DNA of 64,000 nucleotides, from contig OY978525.1 of the NCBI GenBank assembly GCA_963854835.1, forward strand, positions 95,880,136-95,944,135, in the 5' to 3' direction. Source of the stretch: Megamerina dolium. Lineage: Eukaryota > Arthropoda > Insecta > Diptera > Megamerinidae. The notes under the pieces were generated by a model. It saw only the letters and a program-made list of their open reading frames with translations, had not been told where the DNA came from and made no database searches. Made by a program: the position numbers and the translations under genes. Every line of letters begins with the position of its first letter. The first letter of the stretch is position 1. Shown piece by piece: positions 12,974 through 26,100 of this stretch.

Positions 12974-13494
12974 CATTCTGTCAAATAAGTACCCGGAAAT
13001 CGGAAATTCTCATTTTTAATTTTCCCTCTAAGAATATTTCAAACAAATTTTTTTCCCAGGTTGGCACAACTGTCAGCCACTATTCTGTGAATTAGGATTA
13101 GGAACAAGTCAACCTTTTGTGTGCGTTGCGATTTCTTCTCGCCCCTCTTTGAACGATTTATACCAATCGTAAACTTTTTCGACATGGTTGAATCACCAAA
13201 TGTTTTTTTTCAACATTTCCAACGTTTTGGCACAATAAATTTCGTTTGAAACACAAAATTTCACACAAACTCTTTGTTCGATATTTTTATCCATAGTAAA
13301 AATCGCAACGCACACAAAAGGTTGACTTGTTCCTAATGACGCCGTAACCAAACTAAATGACACATAGCAATAAAAATTCACAGAATAGTGGCTGATAGTT
13401 GTGCCAACCTGGGAAAAATTTTTTTTTGAAATATTCTCAGAGGGAAAATTAAAAATGAGAATTTCCGATTTCCGGGTACTTATTTGATAGAATG
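12974..13494. mobile_element. Fold-back mariner derivative, copy 1
   Basis: A 521-bp element flanked by TA (12972-12973 and 13495-13496). Its two ends are long near-perfect inverted repeats, CATTCTGTCAAATAAGTACC at the left and the complement of CATTCTATCAAATAAGTACC at the right. They extend inward past AATTCACAGAATAGTGGCTG. The right arm, read on the - strand, carries a mariner 5' leader and the first codons of a transposase: MDKNIEQRVCVKF, then LEMLKK. After a frameshift come VYDWYKSFKEGREE-like codons. The left arm is a second, inverted copy of the leader with an internal deletion, joined directly to that coding stretch. The catalytic domain is absent, so this can only move with an enzyme made elsewhere. 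Confidence 0.8.
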
Positions 13495-13496
13495 TA

Positions 13497-16400
13497 TATG
13501 GACAAAGGCCATAAGTGGAGAGGTATACGAAAAGACACAGGATAACAGAACTGATTGCATTCTGACAAAAGCATACTCGTTCACCAATTCAACAACAACA
13601 AATATGTACTACAATGCATATATCTATAAATATATTTATGTATATACTCGTACAACTACTGTCTGTATCAGAAATTGCTCCTTTCGGTCAGTATGTAAAG
13701 TGATGGCAACTCACTGTTGAAAAATATATGGCAAGCATTTTTATGAAAATATATGTTCATGATATTATTAAATAATTACATACATACATTGCCATATATA
13801 CATACAAATATGTATATATATAAATGTAGATTATATTTGTTCATCAAGAAGATAGTTGAGCAATTTAATATTCACCTCATATGAATGCATAGAAAAAGTA
13901 AACAACTATTAGACATAACTGGTCTGAAAAAGAGAAATAAACTAATAGATTTTGGCAGAAGTAACGATAACATATTGATAGTTATAATCAGGACATATCA
14001 GTGCATATGATTACTACCGAAGACGAAGACGATGGGGATGAGGGCCTCAGACTATATCCCATCTTATGTGTTTAATTGTGACTTTTACGTATATCTCTCT
14101 TTACCATCAGTAATAAAACATATTTAAATATGCATCACATGAAATAGAGAGCACTTTCGCGAATGTAATTTCCTTTAAAAGATGATGTACTTAAATTTCA
14201 ATATACTCAATTTGTTTATTGTCATTTAATATTAAATGCTTTAATTGTTATGAAAAAATGTTTTCCTTTTTCATATTCATGCAAATATGAAAGCAATGAA
14301 TTATTGCAATTATACATTCCAATAAAAAAAAGCACAAAAGTTGATATTAAGCATTGGTTGAACAGAAAAAGAATTTATTTTCATTCGAAATGCTTCCGTT
14401 TTCGTATTTCTTTTTTTTTTTTTTCTATAGAAATGAATTTAATGAGAGTAATGACAAAATTATTGGCGGAGCATTAATTGCTTAATATCTGTTGGGTTAA
14501 AAGATATTCAACCCATTTTTAAATTAAGCATATGAATAATTATGTGTTTAAAAAAATCTTCAAATAATCTCGAAGCAAAGAAAACTGGCACTGAGTACTA
14601 CATTTTCATCAATGGGTTAAGTATTAAGGTTTTATTATACGAAATTAGGACAAAACGTAACAATCAATTTCACAAAAATCACATAAAATCGTAATCATTA
14701 AGAGTAAGTTTTTGATATAAAATTTTTGTTGTTAAACCAAAAAACAAAGAAAAACCAAAATAAATTGAGCAAATTCCTCCAGCATTGAAAAGTTGAAATA
14801 TATATACTCTTGAACATCAAATGCACAATGCTTTACACGCACAAATACATAGATGATCATTTAAACAACTATATATATTCGAGTAGATACTTTAATTCAT
14901 GAAGCGTAAATAGAAGCAAATAAAAGAATTTCTTAAACATGAATGTATGTATTGCGTGTCAGTAGCTCAGCCACAGGCACTTGATGATTCTGTCTGACTG
15001 TCTGGTTCTTTAACACCCATACAACCACACATAGAATCACATCAGCAATCAGCCAACCATCAACTAGTAAGTTGTGTGTGCTGCTGTGTGTGTGTATGAC
15101 GTGTGTAAAAACGAAGCAACATTAAAAAAGAGTATATAATAATAATAATAACAAGAACAACAACAACAACAACAGTGGCCAACTGTAAACGAAGAGGAGA
15201 TAAATTACCCGCCATTATTATTATCCAAACGGAAATCCTTCAGTTTATTACAAAGCAGCGCACACACGCGTTTTTCTTTTCAAGTACAGATATATTGTAT
15301 GTGTGTAAAAACAACAAGAACAATGCAAAATCACACTAACAAGAGAACATCAAATTTAAGAGTAACGAATATCGTCATCATCATCATCATCATGAAGATG
15401 ATTGTAAAAATAAAAGTAAAATGCACGCATTGCTCCACTACTCCACTACAAACACCTTCAGCTTAAACATACACTGGGGCAAGAAGTCTAAGCGAGAGAA
15501 AGAGATAGAAAGTAAGAGAGTGAGTGAGAAAGTGAATTTGAGATAGCGATAGAGGGCGAATGCAAGTGAAGCACTTTTGATCAACTTCAATTTCAGCTAC
15601 ATTTTGGCTTCATTTTGTGGAAGCTTGTATGTGTGCAAGTGTGTAGGCCACTTTGATTGTAACTGACAGACTGAAGAGTTCGTTTATAATATTCTACTTT
15701 TCACTTTTAATATTTTTTATTTTAAATTATTTTTTCGTTGTGCAAACTGGGAAGGGATTATTTTTACTGGACGAACCAGCCAACTACAATTGTTGCCTCT
15801 GTGGTGGACTACAGTGGTTAGTTGGTATTTCGCTTCGCTACTGTTGTTGTTGCTATTGTTGTTGGCATACCACAATAATGAAGCAATTGTGATAAGTGAT
15901 TTAACTCAATTTGAACACTTTACTTTATTATTTATTTAATTTGCTCAAGCAATTTAAGTATTCAGAAATTTTATAAAATTTTATAAATTTTTGTTTCTTT
16001 TTTTTTTTTTTTTGGGTGTGTGGTTGTCATCTTACATATTTACTTTATGTGATTATAATTGGATTGATGCAAAAATTACTTTGTTCATATAATTTTGCTT
16101 CCCCAAATTATTTAGTAATCGCAAGAACATTCCAAATGGACGTTTTATATAAAAAAAAATTTTTAATACAACAATTTTTCATTTCAACATTGGTAAAATA
16201 TTTAAGTAAATTGTGTTTTGATACTTAAAAATCAGAAATAAATTAATAAATAGTACTACAGCGCCTTTGCTACCTTTGCTTTTAGAACAAAACAAACATC
16301 AAATCCGGGGTTTTCAAAGCAACTTGTACAATTTGATTATGACGAGATCTTTGTTTTTATTTTTCCAGAAATTATTTCAAAACTTAAAATTTAAAATTTC

Positions 16401-17157
16401 AAAAACTAGCAGTTTTTACTTATAGCATTATAAGAAGATTTCATATTTAAAAACGATAGTAAATTCTATTAGAAAACTACAAAAGCAATCATTTTTATTA
16501 TCCCAATAAAATACATATCGTTTTCAAAAAAAAATTATAATCCCATGCAATTTATGACTTTAAGTACAATATCAAATAATTAAAGCGAATAAATGTAGGA
16601 GCAGGAAAATTTCATAAATTCTTATGACGCGAATTTAATGAAATATTAAAGTAGGTCTTATTGATATTTCATATTTATTTATATATATTTCTACTTATGA
16701 TGTGTTATGATGACAAGCGTAAATAAGTAATAACTAATATACTCACATACAAATATAATATGTAAGTACATATTGACACAGTTCTTACATGAATTACACC
16801 CTGCTGTCAATTTCGTATATAGTTACATGTCAGATGATACGATACATACATATTTTGATGGTATTAAATCATTTTAGTACAATAGGCATGAGTTTTGTCT
16901 TTTCTTGTCTGACTGCATGAGGAAATTACCTTCTACAGTGTTCTCCTGCCTGTTCACTTGAATTCAAATGTTAAATGAATAATTCCATCGTAATTTATGA
17001 GTTCCAAAAAAGGGATAATTTTAAATGTAGAGGTTTAGTGATTTACAAGCCTTCATAAAGCTATATATTACAAATTCAAGTTGCATAAAAATATGATAAT
17101 TGCCAACAAACTCTCGTAATTATGAATTTTCTATCCAGCTGCATGAAACCAGGAACA
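13497..17157 (+). other. Zasp52 intron with a possible GAGA-rich regulatory stretch
   Basis: Intronic. Between about 14960 and 15660 base composition changes: there are CAG/CAA-rich runs, GT repeats, a TATATAAT at 15133-15140 and a GAGA-like tract (AGCGAGAGAAAGAGATAGAA and following, about 15490-15550). This could be an internal promoter or 5' untranslated exon, since Zasp52 is known to use several starts. The sequence alone does not prove it. The remainder shows nothing I recognise. Confidence 0.35.
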
Positions 17158-17159
17158 TA

Positions 17160-17666
17160 CATTCTGTCAAAGAAGTACCCGGAAATTCTCATTTTTAATT
17201 TTCACCCTGAGAATATTTCAAAAAAAAATTTCCCAGGTTGACACAACTGTGTCATTTAGTTTGGTTACGGCGTCATTAGGAACAAGTCAACCTTTTGTGT
17301 GCGTTGCGATTTTTACTATGGATAAAAAAAAAAACAAAGAGTTGGTGTGAAATTTTGTGTTTCAAACAAAATTTCTTGTGCCAAAACGTTGGAAATATTG
17401 AAAAAAACATTTGGTGATTCAACCATGTCGAAAAAAAATTTCACACAAACTCTTTGTTCGATATTTTTATCCATAGTAAAAATCGCAACGCACACAAAAG
17501 GTTGACTTGTTCCTAATGACGCCGTAACCAAACTAAATGACATATAGCAATAAAAATTCACAGAATAGTGGCTGACAGTTGTGCCAATCTGGGAAAAAAA
17601 TTTTTTGAAATATTCTCAGAGGGAAAATTTAAAATGAGAATTTCCGGGTACTTATTTGACAGAATA
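17160..17666. mobile_element. Fold-back mariner derivative, copy 2
   Basis: A second member of the same fold-back family, 507 bp, flanked by TA at 17158-17159 and 17667-17668. Both arms hold the mariner leader (GTTGCGATTTTTACTATGGA at the left and its complement at the right) and the transposase start codons. The left arm reads ATGGATAAAAAA and continues to a region like GDSTMSK. The right arm starts again with the complement of MDKNIEQRVCVKF. The centre, about 17425-17445, is the inversion point. Against copy 1 the right arms are almost identical but the left arms and the junction differ. The two therefore arose by separate rearrangements or diverged after one. Confidence 0.8.
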
Positions 17667-17668
17667 TA

Positions 17669-19199
17669 TAATGCCAAGTTGCATTGTGTAGCCGACAAGA
17701 ACTATTTTTAAACTACTTTAAAATTGTCTATCTTTATGATGAGAAGATATAGTACATTTGATTCAATCACAATATATTTACTGAAAAGTAAATAGGGCTA
17801 TTGTTAACTAATAACTCGAGGGTAATAGTGTTCGCTACAGGGTTCTTTAATGAATCTCTCTTGTGAAAAATACGTATGTACTTATACAAAAAATAAGAGA
17901 TGACAAGATGATAACAACAGACAATATATGAAATGAAATGAAATATTAGATATCAAATATATGTATACACAAATATAATGTGGACACTTGTATATGTATA
18001 GGTATACATATCTACTTATGATGTACGAGTATACTCGCACAAGGATGTGCTGGACAAATATTTACCAATGGGAATTGCTTGTGTAGATTCAATATATATA
18101 TATTCTGTTATTACTTATATAGTTCAGAAAATTGTCTCTAATTACTTATTATGTACAATTATTATATTGATATCATAAATAAGCACATATGTATATCATA
18201 TATAATTTCATATTTAGAGTAGATAAAATGATACAGTGGCATAGAAACATATATGTAATGTAAATTGGATTTTGAGTATATAAATTACATACTTATAATG
18301 GGTGATTCATTTAGAAGTTAGCTGGAAATGGCTCTATAGTTTGTAGTGATATAAAAGTTTGCCTGAAAGTTGAAGGAAGATAAATTTGATTTAAAAGGGC
18401 TTTGGTATTATAAGTTGTGCTTGATTATCTCAATGAAGGAAGATATTAGTAATTGAGTTAAATAAATTCAGAATGTACAAAGCTACGTATTGTTTAAAAA
18501 AAATTTATCTCAATAACATTCCTCTCATATGTTTTCACCATGTCTTTAGGTGTTGCAAAGCATTCGTACTGCATTTGGTTTCGGTTAAAATTGAACAGGA
18601 AGAAGTCATTAGGTGAAATTGTAATTTTAAATCAAATAGTAAAAATCATATATTTGAGATGCTGTTACATCAAAACTATTCTGCGAAATTTTAATTGGTC
18701 AACGGTATTAGTGTCGATGAACTTTCTCCCTTTCCATCTAGATATCTCTGATATCAAATACAGCTCATATCAAATGACAATTTGATTTGATTTGACAATT
18801 TGAGTCCAATCCATTTATGAAAAATTTTCCAAAATGATTTCTTTATATGAACTATGAAAATTTTAAATTGCTCTACGGTTCTACTTTTTGGCGTTTTTTT
18901 TTTAATTTTCTCCTCAAGTATATAAAAGAAAAATCGAAAATTGGATTTTAGTACAGCAATCCAAAGTACCTAATACCATTAATTAATATAATAATATATT
19001 ATTTAAATTAAAAAGATAATATTTTTGATTTTTGTATTGGCAATAATTAATTAAAATTACAAAAAATTTTCACAAATTTTTTATGTACATATATATATTT
19101 TAAAGCAATTTAAAATAGTTTTTTTATTTTTTTTGTAAAATTCTATTATCCATTCATATTATTATGATTTTGTTTCGGTTATTTTCCTTTTATTTATAG
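17669..19199 (+). other. Zasp52 intron
   Basis: AT-rich intron with ATATGTATAC-type repeats. A strong pyrimidine tract (TTTTCCTTTTATTTATAG) closes it at 19199. No element identified. Confidence 0.5.
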
Positions 19200-19413
19200 G
19201 TTACTATTATTAAATGTTAATGTAGACCAATTTTTGTTTGTACAACATACCTACTATACAACATTAATTCATCTACCACAATCACGATCAACTCCAGAAC
19301 AACAACAACCAACATCACCACCACCACCACAACAGCCACTACTATCAATAATACCACAATCCAAGTACCAGCACTATCGCCAACAATCCATAAACAAAAT
19401 GATCAATTTTTAA
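19200..19413 (+). CDS. Candidate alternative last exon of Zasp52
   Basis: A good acceptor (TTTTCCTTTTATTTATAG) precedes an open frame of 70 codons that ends with TAA at 19411-19413. Read after the first base, it gives LLLLNVNVDQFLFVQHTYYT, then LPQSRSTPEQQQPTSPPPPQ and SKYQHYRQQSINKMINF. The CAA- and CCA-rich codon use resembles that of real exons in this gene. AATAAA lies at 19597-19602. The open frame needs an upstream exon that ends with two bases of a codon. The visible donors of that phase on this strand are 880 and 2209. From a phase-1 donor (10461 or 11521) the same acceptor would give only Gly-Tyr-Tyr-Tyr-stop. Either could make a short isoform without LIM2-4. It could also be chance low-complexity DNA. 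Confidence 0.35.
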
Positions 19414-22400
19414 CTATATGTTTAGCAACCATTATCCTTTAGCAAAGGATAGTAAAGTGTTGTATCCATACAAGTGGGATGTATTTATACATTGTTATAT
19501 CTTGAATTGAAATATGTTTGTTATAAAATTTGTTGTTATTTTCTAGACGATTGTTAACTAATTTACATTTTCATTGTTTTATGGAATTTCAATTTCAATA
19601 AAATTTAATTCGTATTGTATGTACATCTTTTAGTCTTCTAAGAGATACATACCGAATTATTGTTGTTATTCAATATTTCAATATTTTCTATTCAATTAGT
19701 GAAAACAATCGTGTTGTTGAGTTAACTTTTTTTTTCTTTACTAAATAATATTTCTTTTTTTTTTTTTTTAAATAATTTTAATTCAATTCTAATACATTCA
19801 CATTTTTGTGCATGGCTGCCAATTTTTTTGCTGCTTTCGTTTTTCATTTTGTTCTTATATTTTGGAAATAAGACTCCCAATCACATTCAGTTGGACAGTT
19901 GATTGCATCTAAAATACTGAACATTGTCTTAAAATAATTTATATCTCAAAATTGTTATATTAACAATGAGGTGTTGCAAACAAGCACAACATTTTGATAA
20001 TTAAAAATTATTGCCAATACAAAACTACGATGTAAAGATCTATTAGTTCTTTACGGTAACAAATATCTAACACATTTTTACTTAATATTTACAATATTTT
20101 TTCACGGCTACTTAACCTATTCAAGATTTTTTATTATATAAGAATTATATTTTAAGTAGACTATTTACATAGCAAATATAATGAAATCTGTGTATTCATT
20201 TAAGTTTATTTTCTTTCAAGAAGAAAGAACCCAAACTATCATTTTTAACAGTAGAAAATTCTTGAGATAATACCAAAGCTGCTGATATCTTCAAAATTTT
20301 GTAATTCGACCAATTGATGGACCTTTTGTTGCTTTACCGTTTTCAGTGAGAAATTTTTTTAACGCTTTCCTACAAAATTCATTAATTAGACTTAAGCAGT
20401 TACTGCTTTTGCCACAGAAATATACTGTTGAGAGTTTATATACAAAAGGGAATGGATCTCAATCGTAGCGAGTAGAAAAATTCATTTTTCAAGCCTTCTC
20501 TTTATGCAAACCAAAATGAATCTAGATGCGAGATAATCGAAAAATAAAATTTTCGAAATAAATAGAACGAATACAGATGAATGGCTCATAGGTATAACAT
20601 ACTAAGTGCAACTTTTTATGAAATCATTTTTTATACTGAAAGGTTATGTACATATTTTCTTAAAATAATTTTTCGAAAATGCTATTTTATTAAAGAAAAA
20701 GATTTTGCCTCTAATAAAATTGCTTTGACTCCAATGCATTTTTGACGTTGAATCATTTTTGATATTCTTTTGGGAAACCACGATTCGTATAGTCTCTTCA
20801 AGTATGCTTTTGTTCCGGCTTCTTTGGGTGACTCAAACCGACAGATATCAGTCACTCAGAGTCAAATCTGGTGATTACTTTCAATATGAAACCAATTCGC
20901 ACTACAATTCATTGATATAGATCATTTTAGCTAATGACTATTGAGCTGAAAGCCACTGAGTCATGTGATATCACGAATTTATTCGGCTACCATTTATTTC
21001 ACCACATTTAAACGCGGTTTTTTCCAGATTACAGAAGTCAAGAATCCTCTATAATTGTGTTGATTCACTTCAACTTCTTTCACTCAGTAGAATTACAACA
21101 ACAATAATGGTATCCCTTGAGTAAGAGAAATTAGTTTGCTAATTGAAATAATATTTGTCGAATTTCAAAGTAATGAATTTGTTTAATTTTCAAATTGTAA
21201 TATTTTGAGTTTTTAATTCAATCTTCATGCGGTCCTATATCCTACTTATAGTTGCTAGAAATGTGCGATCTTAAAGTCACATGCTATTTTATGTAAGCAA
21301 CATTAATTCTTTGTAAGAGTATTATTATCTCTCGTAAGTACTAAAGTAAATTTGTTCTTCTTCTTTAAATTATGAAACTGAAATTCATGTTTGAAAACTC
21401 CTTTCTTGTGATATGCTAATAAAAATAAATTGCCGACACATTCGCGCGAGACTTTATTATGCGATGCAAAGCAAAAAATACAAACAAACAAAAACGAAAT
21501 GGCAAAGTCTATAAAATGAAATTAAAAAATTTTTCATACAAAATACTTAAGAAGAAGAAACAAAAAAAAATTGAAACTTCAAATTACATACGTTGAGCAT
21601 GTGTGTCAGAGTGTATGTAGTAAAATTTGGTTGCTTCAAATTTTCAACTTTCTTCAACTGACTGAATATTATGACTACATATCTAAGTAGGTTGTTGTAG
21701 CAATTACCATAAGTATGTATGCGTGTATGTAGATCAGCGCGACTGACACATAGTCATATCAACCCGCATTTCTACAGTCACTTACTTATTTACTGTGTGT
21801 CTGTGTAACAGTAACTTTTCCAAAGCAACTAAATCCATCATCGGCACATGAAAGAGAAAACGAAGCGAAAAACAGATTGAAGTTTTTAGCAATCATCCTT
21901 CAAAAATTCCAACAACAAAAAATTTACAGTTTTCAGTTCGTTAAGAAAAATATGATTACGCGTATGAAAGCACACAACGCCATATTCAGGCGCACATACA
22001 CTTTGATGACTTTTCAAAAAGCACAAGAAAACAAAAACAACCAAACAAAAAATGTCAACAACAACAACACAGCGACAAAACTCGTAGGATTGTATGGCAT
22101 AGTGATGCGTATGAGTAATATGAATACTCATCTACTTGCTTCACTCAAGTGCCTGACAATGTGTATATGATGTTTGTATGTATAATATATAGTAGGTATA
22201 TTCTGTTCAAGTTGTCAACATGTCTTCACCATCACTACTCCTTTGCTATGAGCAATTTTATATTTATGATGATGAAGATGTCAGTCGATTGCGATTGACT
22301 GTATCATTTACGAGCAGGTGTTTTTGTCTAATTTACTAAACAGAAGTGAACTCACTTATTTTCCTTCTCTCATATTTTGTGGCACTTTATGTTGTAGTAT

Positions 22401-23121
22401 TTTTATAGAACCATGTGTATTTTTAATTGGAAGTCATATTTAGTTTAACACAAAACTGCAAATGTTTTTTGACAGGACAGCAATGCTTCTTCGATTGATT
22501 TGTTTTGTCCATTACATGAGCGAAATTAAATAAAACTATGTAGAAATATATTACTACATACATGCAACTACATACATACCATACCATACAATTGCAGACA
22601 TTTCGTGTGTTTCATTCAATCAAATTTACGTAGCTAACGTTTGATTGTAGTATGTTGCTGCTATTGCTGCTGCTGCTAACGCCGATGCTTCCGAAAAGCT
22701 AATCTAACAAGTGAATGTTTTTATTTTCTCTCTTTCTCACATATTTTCATTGCTCACTTTAAAAACTGTCTAAATACCATTTCACATAAAACATATGTCA
22801 ATGTATTTATTGCCCGAAAATATTGTATTTATTGCCACATGTTGCGTGACTAATTCATGGATTCATCAAAATCATTCCATAAAATTCATTCACTTATTCA
22901 CAATCACAATCATTCTTGAATATCGGAACTCTGTTGTTGTGTTGCTACACAAAATCGTCGTTAAAACAAAACAAAAACAAAACAAACAAAAAAATATGTA
23001 ATACAAAAAAAAAACCCAATAAAAATATCCCTTGCAAAACAACAAATCCTTGTCGACCACCCTGTATAAACCGGACCATGACGTACATGGCATCCATTCG
23101 CCATTCCCACATCGGTAACAG
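19414..23121 (+). other. Zasp52 intron before the giant exon
   Basis: AT-rich. Regions at about 21600-22150 and 22660-22690 (CTGCTGCTGC) are less AT-biased, but I cannot assign a feature. The intron ends in ATTCGCCATTCCCACATCGG followed by TAACAG, the acceptor for 23122. Confidence 0.5.
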
Positions 23122-26100
23122 AATTTACCGATAGCTTGCAAACGCAAGAGCAGGAGATGTGCTATTCTGAAGCTCTGCCGGCAGGAGCATATTTTTTTGA
23201 AGTCGATCATGAGGTGGAGGATGCATCGTATCGAGCTCGTACTCATTTTGCATGGCCTCCGCCGAAAGATGAGGAACATGAGAAGCCAACTGCGGCACCA
23301 CTGTATATAGCACCGCCTGAAACGCAACATGTCGCTGTGAAGCCGATGGAGCATTCGCCACCTCCACCTCCATCAAGTGCGCAACGAACGCAGGACCAAC
23401 AGCAATACCAAATGCACATTCAAGAACAGTGCCAGCAACAACAGGAGTATCAACAATACCACCAACAAACGCAGTCGTCACAATGGCAATCGCGTTCAGC
23501 TCCTCAGCTCATTGGCCGCGCGCAGGCGCCGCCAAGTGAAATTGAGTCCAGCTCTGATAGTTATACCTCAACCTGCACCACCACGACCACTACGTCGGAA
23601 GAGTATCAGCGCATGTATGCCGCACAGGTGCAGGCGTATCAAATGCAACAGATGTACGAGCAATCCGGTTCGGAGCTGGACTACCATGCTGACATGGAAG
23701 TTGCTTCAATGCATCAAATGCAGCAGGATCATTCTTTTCTCAGCTTAGCGGACAGTGCTTCCGGACGTCGTAGCGCACAGGAATGTGCTGAATCTTTAGT
23801 CGCCCCTCTGAGTACGTCCAAGCTGATAAATATGGTAAGAGAAGTAACGCCTAGTCCGTTGCCAGTACAGCAAACAAATTCCAAACATGTTGTATTCCTT
23901 GATGAGCCTGAAGTAAAAGAAGTCCCCACCATGCATTCGCAATTCGAATATGAAACTGCAGAAGAAAGTCGAAGTACTTCAGAAAGTACATCAGAAGCTA
24001 CGAAAACAAATACTGAAAGCAAAGTTCAAAAGGACGAAGAACGAAAAGAAGTGGAAGAAGAAATGGACAAACTCATTGTAGAAGATCGTAGTCATATATT
24101 GGAGAGCCAACGCATTTTTCAGCCAACTCCAGAAATTAAAATTGAAATTGCACCAGTCCGTCAAATTCCACCATCGAACATACCAAATCCCACGCCAAAA
24201 GAATGGATCAATCCCATGGTAAAAGCTTTAACAACTGCATCGGATGTACCATTTCACATGTTCGAATGTCCTTGTCCGAAACCATGCGATTGCCAGTGTC
24301 AGATGGATGAATCTCAGACTTCAGCGACACAACGCAAAGCTTCAATCGAAAAATCATCGCTGCGGAGTGAAATAAAACAAACTGAAGTTTGTGAAAAAAC
24401 TGCAGCGCCGAGCGTGTTAAGCGAAATTCCACCAAGTGGTTCTTATCTAACGAATGCCATGTCCACGGCTCCAGAATTTACTGTGCGCTTTGCACCGCCA
24501 CCCTCAAAGCCTGTGCCATTGCCAGAGGAGACTGAGCCCTATATGCCGCCGCCCATAGATATGAAACCATATCTGCGGGAAGATTATCGTCCGAAATCGC
24601 CCTTCTTGAGTGCGCTTACCACAGCGCCGGAAAGACCTTTTGAGGGGCAATTTGATCGTGACGTTCCCATTCATGAGCTAGATTTACCTACACCCAAAGA
24701 GCGCCTAACTATGTCCGATGCTTTGCGAACTGCTTCGGAGCGACCATATACTCCACTTAACCCCGAAAATGCAACGCATATGTTTGAGGAGCAGCAAAAA
24801 GAGAAAGAAAAGAAAAAATACGAATTTCAAGTGCTTGATCATGAAAAGGAGTTAGGCATCACAGCTGCCAGCTGTGAAACGACATGTCAAAAGGTTGAGT
24901 ATTATTCAACGGAGAAACAGAATAATACATCTCAGCGTAAGTCTTCTGCATTTGCGGCAATGCAAGCATTCCAACCCTCCTGTGAGCCATTATCCTCCAC
25001 TACCCTAACTTCTACCACCTCCTCATCCACCCCTCGTCACTCGATCACATCACTTGGCCAACAACAATCCGATCTTGAATATCAAAAATATTGCAAAGCC
25101 AAAGAACGCAACCAAAAACGTCTTGATTACTTCCATAAAAAGGAAGAAGAACTTCAACAACAACAGCAACACCAATATCAACAACTCTACAAAGAGAACA
25201 CACACACAAATGCTACATGTCAAGCATCCTCGTTATCTTCTTCCTGTACCAAACAATGTTCTTCCTCTAACTCATCTTCCACAGTCCAAGAAATGTCCAA
25301 CACCACCACCACAACATACGCCTCCACTACAAGCCAGGATTCAAGGTCATCCTATTCTGCTGAATACGGATCGTCATTGGCAACCGCTCAGAAAGTCCAA
25401 TTTCACGATGTTGTAGAAGAGACAGCCGAAGAACTGGAACATTCAGAAGTCCTATTTCCCCCACCGTCCCCGCTTAGTCATCTCAAAGGCAAAACCGTAC
25501 AGTCCGGCTTACATAAGGCAGATACCATACCCAAATACCAGCGCAATTGGACTGTGCTGCCTACACAAAGTCCCATACGCACTCCGGAACCACAAGAGCT
25601 TCGTGAGAATGTACCATTGGCTTTTGTTGATGCACCCAAAACACCCGCCGCAGTAGTCAGTTCAGCTTCCAATCCTGTTCATAGACCAGTTGCACAAATG
25701 TCAACACATGCTAGCAATGCCTCAACCCAACAGCAGCAATTGCATACGACGGCTGCAGCTGCTCGCAGTTCAATCACAAGTGCCGCCTCGACAAGCACGA
25801 GTACGCAGCGCAATGTGTGCGAGCAACGAGAGCAGCAGCAGCAGTCATCCACTCACGCGACATCAATTCCACAACAACAGCAACAACAAAAAGCTATATC
25901 CACAGTGCCAATTATTGTCGAAGATCGTTCAGGTCCAGTAACAATGACTTTTCAATCATTAGATGATCACCTCATACCGGACCAATCGCAGACGCCAGGT
26001 CGTCCATATACACCATCATTGTTGACTAACAAGCCAGCGCCTATAATACCATTCTATCAGACGCCGGAAAAGTTGTGTTTCGAAGAGCAGCCAGCAACAC

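Noticed and set aside
20690..21060. Possible mariner remnant on the - strand
   Set aside because: A few words resemble transposase, but there is no ordered set of motifs and no inverted repeats.
23135..23140. Acceptor ACCGATAG at 23134 as the start of the giant exon
   Set aside because: It would need an upstream phase-2 donor. The neighbouring exons end in phase 1, which fits the acceptor at 23121 and gives the expected EFTDSLQ.
22890..23481. - strand frames of 118 and 154 codons across the start of the giant exon
   Set aside because: Antisense shadows. The + strand frame continues for 1477 codons with known Zasp52 motifs.
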